From Qipengyuania citrea (GTDB lineage: Bacteria > Pseudomonadota > Alphaproteobacteria > Sphingomonadales > Sphingomonadaceae), in the NCBI RefSeq assembly GCF_009828015.1, contig NZ_WTYG01000002.1, positions 875,601 to 939,600 of the forward strand: a DNA stretch of 64,000 nt. Reading direction: 5' to 3'. Of the stretch, positions 45,566 to 54,819 are shown one piece after another (position 1 is the first letter of the stretch; the number at the start of each line of letters is the position of its first letter). The translations under genes were made by a program, and so were the position numbers. The notes under the pieces are model-generated. The model saw only the letters and a list, made by a program, of their open reading frames with translations, ran no database searches and had not been told where the DNA came from.

Positions 45566-47724
45566 TACTGCGCCGCCTCGTCCAGATCCTCGCCCGCGGG
45601 AGGCATGTTGTGGCCGAGCAGGCGCAGCACGTCGGCGGCGCATTCGACAACATTGCTGCCCGGGCCGTAGATGCCCTGTACCCCGGCATCGCGCAGGAAG
45701 TCGTAATCCTTCTGCGGGATCACCCCGCCCGCAATCACCTTGATATCGGCGCGGTCGGCATCGCGCAGGTGCCCGATCAGCTCGGGGATCAGCGTCTTGT
45801 GTCCCGCGGCAAGACTGCTGGCGCCGATCGCGTCGACATCGTGTTCAAGCGCCATGGCGCAGGCTTCACCGGGCGTCTGGAACAGCGGGCCAGAGAGGAC
45901 TTCGAAGCCCATGTCGGTGAACGCGCTGGCAATGACATTGGCGCCGCGGTCGTGCCCGTCCTGGCCCATCTTGGCGACCATCAGCCGGGGTGCGCGCCCG
46001 AGCCGGCGTTCGACCGCCTGCACGCCTTCGACGACCTGCTGGTAGCGATCGTCTTCGGCATAGGCGGCAGCATACACCCCGCGGACCGGTTTGGGAATCG
46101 TGTCGTAGCGGCCATAGGCGTCTTCCATCGCCTGGCTGATTTCGCCCAGCGTCGCATCGTGACGCGCAGCCTCGACCGCGAGGGCAAGCAGGTTCCCCTC
46201 ACGCTGGGCGGCCCCGCGCGCCAGGGCGTCGAGCGCAGCGCGGCAGGCGAAATCGTCGCGCTTGGCGCGCACTTCTTCCAGCCGCGCGATCTGGCTCTGG
46301 CGGACTTTGTGGTTGTCGATATCGAGTGTGTCGATCTCGTCTTCCTTGTCGCGGCGGTACTTGTTCACGCCGACGATGACGGTTTCCCCGCGGTCGACAC
46401 TGGCCTGCTTGGCGGCTGCCGCCTCCTCGATCTGCGCCTTGGGTTTGCCGCTGGCGACATATTCGGTCATCCCGCCGGCCGCCTCGACCTCGTCGAGCAT
46501 GGCCTTGGCCTGTTCGACCAGCGCGGCGGTGAGGCTTTCGATGTAATAGCTGCCACCCAGCGGATCGGCGACATTGGTGATGCCGGTCTCCTCCTGGATC
46601 ACCAGCTGCGTGTTGCGCGCGATCCGGGCGCTAAAATCGGTCGGCAACGCGATCGCCTCGTCCAGCGCGTTGGTGTGGAGCGACTGCGTTCCGCCCAGCA
46701 CCGCCGCCATTGCTTCCACCGTGGTGCGGATCACGTTGTTGTAGGGGTCCTGCTCCTGCAGCGAGACGCCGCTGGTCTGGCAATGCGTGCGCAGCATCTT
46801 CGACTTGGGGTTCTGCGCCCCCAGCCCTTCCATGACATCGTGCCACAGCGCGCGCGCGGCGCGCATCTTGGCGATCTCCATGAAAAAGTTCATGCCGATG
46901 CCCCAGAAGAAGGACAGGCGCGGCGCAAAGGCATCGATATCGAGGCCCGCTTCCATCGCCCGCTTGGCGTATTCCTTGCCGTCGGCGATGGTGAAGGCCA
47001 GTTCCTGCACCGCCGTCGCCCCGGCTTCGTGCATGTGATAGCCCGAAATCGAAATGCTGTTGAATTTCGGCATGTTGGCCGAAGTATATGCGATGATGTC
47101 CGAAACGATCCGCATGCTCGGTTCGGGCGGATAGATATAGGTGTTGCGGACCATGAACTCCTTGAGGATGTCGTTCTGGATGGTCCCGGCCAGCTTGTCC
47201 TGGGCGACGCCCTGCCGTTCGGCGGCAACAATGTAGAAGGCCAGCACGGGGATGACCGCGCCGTTCATCGTCATCGATACGCTCATCGTGTCGAGCGGGA
47301 TCTGGTCGAACAGGATCTCCATGTCGCGCACGGTATCGATCGCGACGCCCGCCTTGCCGACATCGCCGACGACGCGCGGGTGATCGCTGTCATAGCCGCG
47401 GTGCGTGGCGAGATCGAATGCGACCGACAGACCCTTCTGCCCGGCGGCAAGGTTGCGGCGATAGAAGGCGTTCGATTCCTCTGCCGTGGAGAAGCCCGCA
47501 TACTGGCGGATGGTCCACGGGCGCCCGGTGTACATCGAGGCGTAGGGCCCGCGCGTGAACGGCGCGATCCCCGGCACCCCGGGATCGACCAGCGCGGCAG
47601 TGTCCTCGGAGGTATACAGCGGCTTCACCGCGATCCCTTCGGGCGTGTGCCAGGTGAGATCGCGTCCCTTCACTTCCTTGTCGGCGAGGGGCTTCCAATC
47701 GTCATAAGTCGGCTTGTCGGTCAT
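45565..47724 (-). CDS. scpA: Methylmalonyl-CoA mutase
   Basis: The 719-aa B12 enzyme interconverts methylmalonyl-CoA and succinyl-CoA. The TIM-barrel substrate domain (YQTSG-like HCQTSGVSL) fills the first 550 residues, and the C-terminal cobalamin domain carries [11 protein letters not shown] (the Asp-x-His-x-x-Gly cobalt ligand motif) and GGVIPQKD. The length is that of the homodimeric ScpA type, without a separate small subunit. The start ATG 47724 gives [14 protein letters not shown]. This is the core of the pathway. Confidence 0.96.
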   Translation of the reverse strand: MTDKPTYDDWKPLADKEVKGRDLTWHTPEGIAVKPLYTSEDTAALVDPGVPGIAPFTRGPYASMYTGRPWTIRQYAGFSTAEESNAFYRRNLAAGQKGLSVAFDLATHRGYDSDHPRVVGDVGKAGVAIDTVRDMEILFDQIPLDTMSVSMTMNGAVIPVLAFYIVAAERQGVAQDKLAGTIQNDILKEFMVRNTYIYPPEPSMRIVSDIIAYTSANMPKFNSISISGYHMHEAGATAVQELAFTIADGKEYAKRAMEAGLDIDAFAPRLSFFWGIGMNFFMEIAKMRAARALWHDVMEGLGAQNPKSKMLRTHCQTSGVSLQEQDPYNNVIRTTVEAMAAVLGGTQSLHTNALDEAIALPTDFSARIARNTQLVIQEETGITNVADPLGGSYYIESLTAALVEQAKAMLDEVEAAGGMTEYVASGKPKAQIEEAAAAKQASVDRGETVIVGVNKYRRDKEDEIDTLDIDNHKVRQSQIARLEEVRAKRDDFACRAALDALARGAAQREGNLLALAVEAARHDATLGEISQAMEDAYGRYDTIPKPVRGVYAAAYAEDDRYQQVVEGVQAVERRLGRAPRLMVAKMGQDGHDRGANVIASAFTDMGFEVLSGPLFQTPGEACAMALEHDVDAIGASSLAAGHKTLIPELIGHLRDADRADIKVIAGGVIPQKDYDFLRDAGVQGIYGPGSNVVECAADVLRLLGHNMPPAGEDLDEAAQ

Positions 47725-47793
47725 GCACGGTCCTAAACCACAATCGTATGCACAGGAAAAGAGCGGGCTCTCGTATCTGAGGCCAACCTTCCA

Positions 47794-47877
47794 CGTCACC
47801 CCCGCGTAGGCGGGGGTCCAGATAAGGGTGCGATCAATGGCAAGCTTTGCTGGATCCCCGCCTTCGCGGGGATGACG
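47794..47877. repeat. REP-like palindromic repeat, copy 1
   Basis: An 84-bp unit begins CGTCACCCCCGCGTAGGCGG and ends with the inverted form (CCGCCTTCGCGGGGATGACG). The whole folds as nested hairpins. It lies in the 175-bp gap between enoyl-CoA hydratase and scpA. A close copy is at 49431-49515. Such repeats are common and multi-copy in sphingomonad genomes, by recall. Confidence 0.88.
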
Positions 47878-47899
47878 AAAGACTTGCGGCGTTCGCCTC

Positions 47900-48685
47900 T
47901 TACTCGCCCTTGAAGTCCGGCTTGCGCTTCTGGAGGAAGGCCATGCCGCCTTCCATCGCATCCTTGCTCGCACCCGCCAGGCGCTGGCCCTCGGCCTCGG
48001 CCAGCAGCACCTCGGTGATGGTGCCGTCCATCGCGGTGGCGATGTTCTTCTTCATCGTGGCGTAGGCCAGCGTCGGACCATTGGCGAGCTTCTCCGCCAG
48101 CGCGCGGGCTTCGCCGATCAGCGCTTCGTCATCGACCGCCTTGTAGATCAGGCCCCAGTCCTCGGCCTGGCTCGCACCGATCTTCTCGCCCAGCATCATC
48201 ATCCGCGTGGCGCGCGCACGGCCGATCGAGCGCGCGAGCAGCCAGGTCGATCCACCATCGGGCACGAGGCCGATGTTGACGAAGGCCTGGAGGAAATAGG
48301 CGCTCTTGCCCGCCAGCACGAAGTCGCCCGCCAGCGCAAGGCTGCAGCCGACGCCCGCGGCGGGGCCGTTGACCGCGCAGATCACGGGCACGTCGGCGCG
48401 CAGCACCTGGTTGATCGCCGGGTTGTAATGGTTTTGCAGGGCGCGGTGGCTGCCGCCCTTGTTCTGCAGCGCGCTGCCCTCGCCCCGCGCGGCGAGATCG
48501 GCGCCCGAGCAGAAACCCTTGCCCGCGCCGGTTATCAGAACTGCGCGGCTGTCGCCCAGATCGTAGAAGGCTGCGCCGATTTCGTCCGCCATCTGCGGCG
48601 GCATCGCATTCAACCGGTCGGGCCGGTTGAGCGTGATGGTGGTCAGCGGGCCGTCCTTCTCGACGACGATGGTTTCGTAGCTCAC
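47900..48685 (-). CDS. Enoyl-CoA hydratase/isomerase family protein
   Basis: The 261-aa crotonase-fold product has the oxyanion hole regions [11 protein letters not shown] (about 59-69) and [16 protein letters not shown] (about 105-120). The sequence between resembles PaaG-type isomerases, which would act on aromatic or unsaturated acyl-CoAs. It could supply acyl-CoA oxidation that ends in propionyl-CoA. The exact reaction is uncertain. Confidence 0.85.
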   Translation of the reverse strand: MSYETIVVEKDGPLTTITLNRPDRLNAMPPQMADEIGAAFYDLGDSRAVLITGAGKGFCSGADLAARGEGSALQNKGGSHRALQNHYNPAINQVLRADVPVICAVNGPAAGVGCSLALAGDFVLAGKSAYFLQAFVNIGLVPDGGSTWLLARSIGRARATRMMMLGEKIGASQAEDWGLIYKAVDDEALIGEARALAEKLANGPTLAYATMKKNIATAMDGTITEVLLAEAEGQRLAGASKDAMEGGMAFLQKRKPDFKGE

Positions 48686-48787
48686 GCGTCTCTCTCCAGG
48701 GTGCTATTGGTTAGTTTCGTTTCGTTTCGCAACCGACCTTGGCTGCGATGACGCCCGCGTGCAAGAGGCTTGCGCAGCGGGTGGGCT

Positions 48788-49399
48788 TCAGGCGGCCGCG
48801 CTGAGCCGTGCCGATACCCGCTCGTGCCATGCCGCCAGCGCCGCGCATTCCCCGGGCATTTCGAGCCCGACGAACTTGGCGAAATCGACCGTGGTCAGCA
48901 GCAGGATATCCGCGGCGGAGAAATCGTCGCCGGCAAGGTGGTCGCGCGCGCCGAGCGATTCGTCGAAGAAGCGCATCGCCTCGGCCACCCGCGGCCGGTT
49001 GGCCTCACCCCACTCCGCATTGCGCCCAGGCAGGGCGGCGGTGAAGGGATGCGTATGCACCCACACCGCGCCGACCGGCGGCATGAGGATCATTTCGACC
49101 CGGCGGCACCACATCTCGATTTCCGCGATTTCGCGCGAGGTGGTACCGAACAGCGGCGGCTCGGGATGCTCGGCCTCGAGATAGCGCATGATCGCGACGC
49201 TTTCGGCGATCACCGTGCCGTCATCGAGCTCGAGGATCGGCGTCTGCCCACGCGGGTTCTTGGCGACGAAGTCCTCCGCCTTCTGCTCGCGCTTGGGGAT
49301 CGAGACTTCCGTGCTCGGCAGTTCGATGCCCTTCTCGGCGGCGAAGATACGCACACGGCGCGGATTGGGCGCCGGGTTGGGACTGTCGTAGAATAGCAT
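48788..49399 (-). CDS. Glutathione S-transferase family protein, 203 aa
   Basis: An N-terminal thioredoxin-like domain (NPRGQTPILELDDGTVIAES, with the cis-Pro and the glutathione-binding E-S) and a C-terminal helical domain are visible. The start is ATG 49399 (MLFYDSPNP), with GAGGAA 5 bp before. Its role beside methylmalonyl genes is unclear; a detoxifying function is likely. Confidence 0.85.
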   Translation of the reverse strand: MLFYDSPNPAPNPRRVRIFAAEKGIELPSTEVSIPKREQKAEDFVAKNPRGQTPILELDDGTVIAESVAIMRYLEAEHPEPPLFGTTSREIAEIEMWCRRVEMILMPPVGAVWVHTHPFTAALPGRNAEWGEANRPRVAEAMRFFDESLGARDHLAGDDFSAADILLLTTVDFAKFVGLEMPGECAALAAWHERVSARLSAAA

Positions 49400-49430
49400 C
49401 GAAGTTCCTCTCATTTCCGCCGTCTTTTCT

Positions 49431-49515
49431 CGTCATCCCCGCGCAGGCGGGGATCCAGATAACGGTCGCTCAAACTCGCAAGGTAAGTTGGACCCCCGCC
49501 TGCGCGGGGGTGACG
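49431..49515. repeat. REP-like palindromic repeat, copy 2
   Basis: An 85-bp unit begins CGTCATCCCCGCGCAGGCGG and ends with the reversed form (CCGCCTGCGCGGGGGTGACG). It is very close to the copy at 47794-47877 and lies between mce and the GST gene. The two copies differ mainly in the inner approximately 30 bp. Confidence 0.88.
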
Positions 49516-49555
49516 AAAAAGGTTGGTTAGGGCACGATCAGATTTCCCAACCCCC

Positions 49556-50005
49556 TCAGTTCGACCAGTGCGCGTCGTCCTTGGGCGTTTCCATGATCTC
49601 GGTCAGCTGGCCCATCATGTCCTTGGGGTGCAGGAAGAAGATCGGCGTGCCATGCGCGCCGATACGCGTGGGGCCGAGGATCCGCTTACCCATGTCCTCG
49701 AACCACTTACGCGCGTCCTCGATGTCCTCGACTTCGTAGCAGACATGATGCTGTCCCCCTGCGGGGTTCTTGACGAGGAAACCGGTCAGCGTGGACTGCT
49801 CGCCCAGCGGCTCGATCAGCTCGATCTGCGTGCCATGGGTGCCGTTTTCGCCGGGCGTATCGACGAAGCAGACTGTCACCCCCTGCTCCTCGAGATCGAA
49901 AGGCTCATGCGTGATGCTCGCGCCCATGACATCGCGATAATAACGCAGCGATTCCGCGATCGAAGGCGTCGCGACGCCGATATGGTTGAGACGGCCGAGT
50001 TTCAT
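49556..50005 (-). CDS. mce: Methylmalonyl-CoA epimerase
   Basis: The 149-aa glyoxalase-fold enzyme epimerises (S)- to (R)-methylmalonyl-CoA. Metal ligands are visible in LNHIGVATP (His), GGQHHVCYEVED (His) and near the C-terminal FLHPKD. ATG 50005 overlaps the stop of the small membrane gene (ATGA). It links pccB/pccA to scpA. Confidence 0.93.
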   Translation of the reverse strand: MKLGRLNHIGVATPSIAESLRYYRDVMGASITHEPFDLEEQGVTVCFVDTPGENGTHGTQIELIEPLGEQSTLTGFLVKNPAGGQHHVCYEVEDIEDARKWFEDMGKRILGPTRIGAHGTPIFFLHPKDMMGQLTEIMETPKDDAHWSN

Positions 50006-50316
50006 TTCATCTGGTCCTCTAGTTGCGCTGGAGCCGCGTTCGAATTCCCATTCCAATCAACATACGCGGAGACGCACGCTGCACCTGCGGCAATCACTGC
50101 AGACAGCGCAGTTAAAGTCGCAAGCGTCCCTTGGAAAATGCTGAGACGAAACTCTTTCTTGGCGGTAAGTATCTTCGTGTCGATCCAATAGAGCTCGCCG
50201 TTCGAATCCACGCCCAGATGATTAAGCGCGTCAGTGCTAATTGGACGAACTCCGGGAGGCGCCCCCTCCTCGGGCTCAGCAGTCGACTGCGCCCAATGTT
50301 TGCGACCGTCACTCAC
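50002..50316 (-). CDS. Small single-helix membrane protein, 104 aa
   Basis: Residues 60-85 are one hydrophobic helix ([20 protein letters not shown]), and the rest is polar. The gene is joined to both neighbours by four-base overlaps (pccB upstream, mce downstream), but its base composition is clearly lower in GC than theirs. No domain is recognised. It looks like an insert in the operon. Confidence 0.65.
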   Translation of the reverse strand: MSDGRKHWAQSTAEPEEGAPPGVRPISTDALNHLGVDSNGELYWIDTKILTAKKEFRLSIFQGTLATLTALSAVIAAGAACVSAYVDWNGNSNAAPAQLEDQMK

Positions 50317-51845
50317 AGCGGAATATTATCATGCTTCTTCCACGGGTTCTCGAGCTGCTTCGTCCGTAGCTTCCTCAGCCCCAGCGCGATCCGCTTGCGC
50401 GTCGAGTGCGGGTAGATCACCTCGTCGATATAGCCGCGGCTTGCCGCGACGAAGGGGTTGGCGAAGCGGTCTTCGTATTCCTTGGTCTTCTCGGCGATCT
50501 TGTCGGGATTGTCGCGGTCCTGGCGGAAGATGATCTCCACCGCGCCCTTGGCGCCCATCACTGCGATCTCGGCAGTGGGCCAAGCGTAGTTGAGGTCGCC
50601 GCGCAGGTGCTTGGAGGCCATCACGTCGTACGCGCCGCCATAGGCCTTGCGGGTGATCACGGTGATCTTGGGCACGGTCGCTTCGGCATAGGCGAACAAC
50701 AGCTTCGCGCCGTGCTTGATGATGCCGTTGTGTTCCTGGCTGGTGCCGGGAAGGAAGCCGGGCACGTCGACGAAGGTCAGGATCGGGATTTCGAAGGCAT
50801 CGCAGAAGCGCACGAAGCGCGCGGCCTTCTTCGAGCTGTTGATGTCGAGCACGCCCGCGAGCACCATCGGCTGGTTGGCGACGACGCCCACCGTGCGCCC
50901 CTCGACCCGGCCGAAACCGCAGATGATGTTCGCCGCATGGCCCGGCTGGACTTCGAAGAAATCGCCTTCGTCCAGCGTCTTACGGATGACTTCGTGCATG
51001 TCGTAAGGCTGGTTGGCATTGTCGGGGATCAGCGTGTCGAGGCTCGGTTCCTCGCGGTCCCAGGCGTCCGAGGTCGGACGCTCAGGCACGTCCTCGCGGT
51101 TGGACAGCGGCAGGTAATCGAAGAAATCGCGCGTCGCGAGCAGCGTCTCGATGTCGTTCTCGAAGCTGTTGTCCGCCACGCTGGTCTTGGTCGTATGCGT
51201 CTTCGCACCGCCAAGTTCTTCCTGCGTGACGACCTCGTTGGTAACCGTCTTCACCACGTCGGGGCCGGTGACGAACATGTAGCTCGAATCTTCGACCATG
51301 AAGATGAAGTCGGTCATCGCCGGGCTGTAGACCGCCCCGCCCGCGCATGGCCCCATGATCAGGCTGATCTGCGGCACCACGCCGCTGGCGAGCACGTTGC
51401 GCTGGAACACCTCGGCATAGCCGCCGAGCGACGCGACGCCTTCCTGGATGCGCGCGCCGCCGCTGTCGTTGAGGCCGATCACCGGCGCGCCGACCTTCAT
51501 CGCGGTGTCCATCACCTTGCAGATCTTCTCCGCATGGCGTTTCGACAGCGAGCCGCCGAAGACGGTGAAATCCTGGCTGAAGACATAGACCAGCCGGCCG
51601 TTGATCGTGCCCGACCCGGTGACCACGCCGTCGCCGGGGATCTTCTGGTCCTGCATGCCGAAGTCGACGCAGTCATGTTCGACATAGGTGTCGAGTTCCT
51701 CGAAGCTGCCTTCATCGAGCAGGATGTCGAGCCGTTCGCGCGCGGTCAGCTTGCCCTTGGCGTGCTGCGCGTCGATCCGCTTCTGCCCGCCGCCCATCTT
51801 GGCGGCATCGCGGCGGCGTTCCATTTCGGCGATATTGGCGGACAT
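50313..51845 (-). CDS. pccB: Propionyl-CoA carboxylase carboxyltransferase PccB
   Basis: The 510-aa subunit belongs to the acyl-CoA carboxyltransferase family. It has [40 protein letters not shown] and [17 protein letters not shown]. With PccA it makes (S)-methylmalonyl-CoA from propionyl-CoA. Length and ends fit the family. It opens the pathway on the minus strand. Confidence 0.95.
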   Translation of the reverse strand: MSANIAEMERRRDAAKMGGGQKRIDAQHAKGKLTARERLDILLDEGSFEELDTYVEHDCVDFGMQDQKIPGDGVVTGSGTINGRLVYVFSQDFTVFGGSLSKRHAEKICKVMDTAMKVGAPVIGLNDSGGARIQEGVASLGGYAEVFQRNVLASGVVPQISLIMGPCAGGAVYSPAMTDFIFMVEDSSYMFVTGPDVVKTVTNEVVTQEELGGAKTHTTKTSVADNSFENDIETLLATRDFFDYLPLSNREDVPERPTSDAWDREEPSLDTLIPDNANQPYDMHEVIRKTLDEGDFFEVQPGHAANIICGFGRVEGRTVGVVANQPMVLAGVLDINSSKKAARFVRFCDAFEIPILTFVDVPGFLPGTSQEHNGIIKHGAKLLFAYAEATVPKITVITRKAYGGAYDVMASKHLRGDLNYAWPTAEIAVMGAKGAVEIIFRQDRDNPDKIAEKTKEYEDRFANPFVAASRGYIDEVIYPHSTRKRIALGLRKLRTKQLENPWKKHDNIPL

Positions 51846-51899
51846 GCTCTCTCCGTGAATAGGTTTTGATGTGCGACTAGTGCCAAGCGAGGCGCAAGG

Positions 51900-52658
51900 T
51901 CAATCGCGCGGCGCGCTTCTCTCGGCGCTGATGAGGAACTCGACATTGCCTTCGGGGCCGGTGATCGGGCTTTGGGCGATGCCCTGTACGGTAAAGCCCA
52001 GTCCTTCGATCCAGTCGCGCACTTCGTCGCAAACGCGGCGGTGCAGCGCGGGGTCGCTGACCACGCCCTTCTTGCCCACTTCCTCGCGCCCGACCTCGAA
52101 TTGCGGCTTGATCAGCGCGACGAGGCGGCACTGCGGGGCCGCGAGCTGGAGCGGACGATCGAGTACCTTGGCCAGCCCGATGAAGCTGGCATCGCACACC
52201 ACCCAGTCGCATGCCCGGTCGATCATGTCCCGCGTGAGGATGCGCGCGCTGGTCTGTTCGAGCACGGTGACGCGCTCGTCCTGCCGCAGTTTCCAGGCCA
52301 GCTGGTTGGTGCCGCTGTCGACTGCGAAGACATGCTCCGCCCCGCCCTGCAGCAGCACGTCGGTGAAGCCGCCGGTGGACGAGCCGATATCCATCGCCAC
52401 CGCGCCGCGCGGGTCGAGGTCGAAATGTTCGATCGCATGCGCCAGCTTGATGCCGCCGCGCGAAACCCAGGGGTGATCGCGCCCGCGCACGTCGAGCGCC
52501 GCGTCCATCGGCAATTGCTGACCGGGCTTGGCCAGTTTCTGTTCGCCGCTGAACACCAGCCCCGCCATGACCAACGCCTGCGCGCGCGTCCGGCTCTCCA
52601 CGAGCCCGCGGTCCACCAGCATCTGATCGAGGCGCATCTTTTTCGTCATTGGAAACAT
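51900..52658 (-). CDS. TlyA family rRNA methyltransferase (S4 + FtsJ)
   Basis: The 252-aa product has an N-terminal S4 RNA-binding domain (MRLDQMLVDRGLVESRTRAQ) and a FtsJ-like methyltransferase domain (AMDIGSSTGGFTDVLLQGGA, SAM-binding). TlyA makes 2'-O-methylcytidine on rRNA and also acts as a hemolysin-type toxin in mycobacteria; here rRNA modification is more likely. It is 25 bp from the divergent lipoprotein start. Confidence 0.9.
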   Translation of the reverse strand: MFPMTKKMRLDQMLVDRGLVESRTRAQALVMAGLVFSGEQKLAKPGQQLPMDAALDVRGRDHPWVSRGGIKLAHAIEHFDLDPRGAVAMDIGSSTGGFTDVLLQGGAEHVFAVDSGTNQLAWKLRQDERVTVLEQTSARILTRDMIDRACDWVVCDASFIGLAKVLDRPLQLAAPQCRLVALIKPQFEVGREEVGKKGVVSDPALHRRVCDEVRDWIEGLGFTVQGIAQSPITGPEGNVEFLISAERSAPRD

Positions 52659-52683
52659 GCGCGTTAGCGATCATTGTGCATGC

Positions 52684-53244
52684 ATGAAACCGATCTATGT
52701 GCATCTGGGTGGCGCGCTGGCGCTGAGCTTCACCATCGCGGCCTGCGTGCCCGCGCCCGATTCGACCCCGGCGCCCACGCCAACACCTACGCCGACCCCG
52801 ACGCCCACCGCCACCGCGCCGGCCCCGCAGCGGCCCGCTCCGCCCGCATCAGAAAACTGGATCGACCGGCCGCAAACCGCGGGCGACTGGAGTTACCGCG
52901 CCGGGGCCGATGGCGGCGTGGCCATGTTCGGTGCAAATGCCGACAAGCCCCTGTTCGCGATCGATTGCGACCGCGGGGCCGCACGCGTGACCCTCAGCCG
53001 TATCGGCAGCGCCGCTGCACCTGCGACGATGACGATCCGCACCGAAACCACCGATCGCACGCTTGCCGCGACGCCCGCTGCGCGCGAACTGCAATCGCTG
53101 ACGGCGACGCTCGCGGCGAATGACCCGCTGCTCGATGCGATGGCGGTGACGCGCGGACGATTCGCGGTCGAGACGCCAGGGTTGTCCACACTTTACCTGC
53201 CGCCCTGGGCGGAAGTTTCCCGCGTGATCGAGGATTGTCGCTAG
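52684..53244 (+). CDS. Lipoprotein with a Pro-Thr repeat linker, 186 aa
   Basis: The signal ends with lipobox FTIAAC, so the protein should be lipid-anchored. A Pro/Thr linker follows (PTPTPTPTPT, about 31-45), then a beta-rich domain with a late Cys (EDCR at the end). ATG 52684 is used; the frame's earlier M lies upstream. The linker DNA is a run of near-identical 6-bp units, so length may vary between strains. Function unknown. Confidence 0.7.
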   Translation: MKPIYVHLGGALALSFTIAACVPAPDSTPAPTPTPTPTPTPTATAPAPQRPAPPASENWIDRPQTAGDWSYRAGADGGVAMFGANADKPLFAIDCDRGAARVTLSRIGSAAAPATMTIRTETTDRTLAATPAARELQSLTATLAANDPLLDAMAVTRGRFAVETPGLSTLYLPPWAEVSRVIEDCR

Positions 53245-53479
53245 GCGGAGTCGCGATCCGCTTCGCTCTCGCAGGACGCGGGATCTCGCGGCACAAAAAA
53301 GGCCCGGGAAACGACCCGAGCCACAAACGCCAAGTCTGACGTGGGAAAACTTTTTTACAAGGGTTGTTTTGCCCCCCTCGAAGACTCCAATATGCCTTCC
53401 AAGATCAGCGGCGAAACGCGATCTTGGTCCCCGGAGACGGGGTACTTTGGCTCTAAACAGCGCGAAAGGAGGTGATCCG

Positions 53480-53536
53480 ATGTCTCATGGTCCAGCAGAG
53501 AGGTCGGCAAGTTTCCGCACGGGGCACTATCGGTAG
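53480..53536 (+). CDS. Mini-ORF, 18 aa, behind a perfect anti-SD match
   Basis: ATG TCT CAT ... TAG encodes MSHGPAERSASFRTGHYR. The ribosome-binding site matches the 16S 3' end over 14 bases (53465-53478), with GGAGG 7 bp before the ATG, the best spacing. The peptide has three Arg and two His but no branched-chain residues, so it is not a classic ilv attenuator. It might be a leader or ribosome trap. Translation is not shown by any other sign. Confidence 0.4.
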   Translation: MSHGPAERSASFRTGHYR

Positions 53537-53586
53537 AACATACTTTTAGAGGCTTCGTAAGCGGCACTTCCCGCCGCTGACCATGC

Positions 53587-53631
53587 GAAGGGCAGTTCCA
53601 CCTACGGGCGTGGGGCTGCCCTTCTCATTTT
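53587..53631 (+). terminator. Terminator of the structured-RNA locus
   Basis: The outer stem GAAGGGCAG (53587-53595) pairs with 53616-53624, an inner stem CCAC/GTGG (53598-53601 with 53610-53613) extends it, and a short T-run (TCATTTT) follows. It lies about 105 bp before the ilvE start, so ilvE needs its own promoter or readthrough. Confidence 0.7.
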
Positions 53632-53736
53632 GCCGCGCCGGCAATTCGCGGGCATTGCGCGCCATGATCCGACTGCCCATTCCCGGCCTGCTCCAAGACC
53701 TTGCCTCGCGCGCGGCTTCCCATTACCCGCGCGCAG

Positions 53737-54819
53737 ATGGATTTCGAGCACCTACCCCATTCCGCCCCCGTCCCCGGTGAAACACGCCAGCAGGCCCTGA
53801 TGGACCCCGGCTTCGGCACGCTCTTCACCGACCACATGGTGGTCATCGATTACGATGCCGATCTTGGTGGATGGCACAAGGCGACGCTGGGCCCGCGCGA
53901 GCCGATCAGTCTCGATCCGGCGGCAGCGGTGCTGCATTATGCGCAGGAAATCTTCGAAGGGATGAAGGCGTACAAGCGCGAAGACGGCACGCTGGCGCTG
54001 TTCCGCCCCGAACAGAATGCCCGGCGCTTCAACGAAAGCGCGCGCCGCATGGCGATGCCCGACTTGCCCGAAGAGCTGTTCCTCGAATCGATCCGCCAGC
54101 TGGTCGCCAAGGACCGCGATTGGGTCCCCTCGATCCCCGATGGCGCGCTGTACCTGCGGCCCTTCATGTTCGCTTCCGAAGCGTTCCTCGGCGTACGTCC
54201 CGCGCGGCAGTACAAGTACATCCTGATCGCCTCGCCCGTCGGCGGCTATTTCAAGGGCGGCGCGAAACCGGTGAAAATCTGGGTCAGCCGCAATTACACC
54301 CGCGCCGCCCCCGGTGGCACCGGGGCGGCCAAGACCGGCGGCAATTACGCTGCCAGCCTCGTCCCGCAGGCCGAAGGAATCGAGAACGGCTGCGACCAGG
54401 TGGTCTTTCTCGACGCGGTCGACAAGAAATGGGTCGAGGAACTGGGCGGGATGAACCTGTTCTTCGTGTTTGACGACGGCAGCGTGATCACCCCGCCGCT
54501 GACGGGTACGATCCTGCCCGGCATCACCCGCGACAGCCTGATCCAGCTTCTTCGCGAGGAGGGTCTGAAGGTGCGCGAGGAACCGTACAGCATCGACCAG
54601 TGGCGTGCCGACGCCACCGAAGGCCGCCTGCTCGAAACAATGGCGTGCGGCACCGCCGCGGTCGTCACCCCGGTCGGCACCGTGCTGGGCCCCGATGGCG
54701 AATTCACCATCGGTAGCGGCGGGATCGGGCAGATGACCCACAAGATCCGCGAGAAACTGGTCGGCATCCAGAAGGGCGCCATCGAGGACACCCACGGCTG
54801 GACGGTCACGCTCGACTGA
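53737..54819 (+). CDS. ilvE: Branched-chain amino acid aminotransferase
   Basis: The 360-aa class IV aminotransferase makes Val, Leu and Ile from their keto acids. It has YAQEIFEGMKAYKREDG, FRPEQNARRFN, the PLP Lys in AAKTGGNYAAS and ELGGMNLFFVF. The start is ATG 53737 (MDFEHLPHSAP). It ends directly at the convergent EamA gene. Confidence 0.96.
   Translation: MDFEHLPHSAPVPGETRQQALMDPGFGTLFTDHMVVIDYDADLGGWHKATLGPREPISLDPAAAVLHYAQEIFEGMKAYKREDGTLALFRPEQNARRFNESARRMAMPDLPEELFLESIRQLVAKDRDWVPSIPDGALYLRPFMFASEAFLGVRPARQYKYILIASPVGGYFKGGAKPVKIWVSRNYTRAAPGGTGAAKTGGNYAASLVPQAEGIENGCDQVVFLDAVDKKWVEELGGMNLFFVFDDGSVITPPLTGTILPGITRDSLIQLLREEGLKVREEPYSIDQWRADATEGRLLETMACGTAAVVTPVGTVLGPDGEFTIGSGGIGQMTHKIREKLVGIQKGAIEDTHGWTVTLD

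Larger units (their letters stand above)
53397..53631 (+). ncRNA. Candidate structured RNA with extreme ribosome-binding site and mini-ORF
   Basis: Starting near 53397, a CCAAGATC/GATCTTGG stem (53399-53406 with 53420-53427) is followed by a CCCCG-GAGA-CGGGG hairpin (53429-53442) with a GNRA loop. Next come AAAGGAGGTGATCC (53465-53478) and an 18-codon frame (53480-53536). The unit ends in a terminator (53587-53631). A weak promoter-like TTGTTT-18-CAATAT lies at about 53364-53393. The region is in a 492-bp gap before ilvE. It has no similarity to 6S, SRP, tmRNA or RNase P RNA motifs that I can see. Regulatory function is inference. Confidence 0.5.

Noticed and set aside
53465..53478. Fragment of 16S rRNA 3' end on the minus strand
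   Set aside because: Only 14 bases match; the flanks do not resemble rRNA. The plus-strand reading as a ribosome-binding site correctly spaced from an ATG explains it better.
53390..53736. Branched-chain amino acid attenuator for ilvE
   Set aside because: The 18-aa peptide has no Val, Leu or Ile residues and the terminator lies about 105 bp before ilvE with no alternative antiterminator seen.
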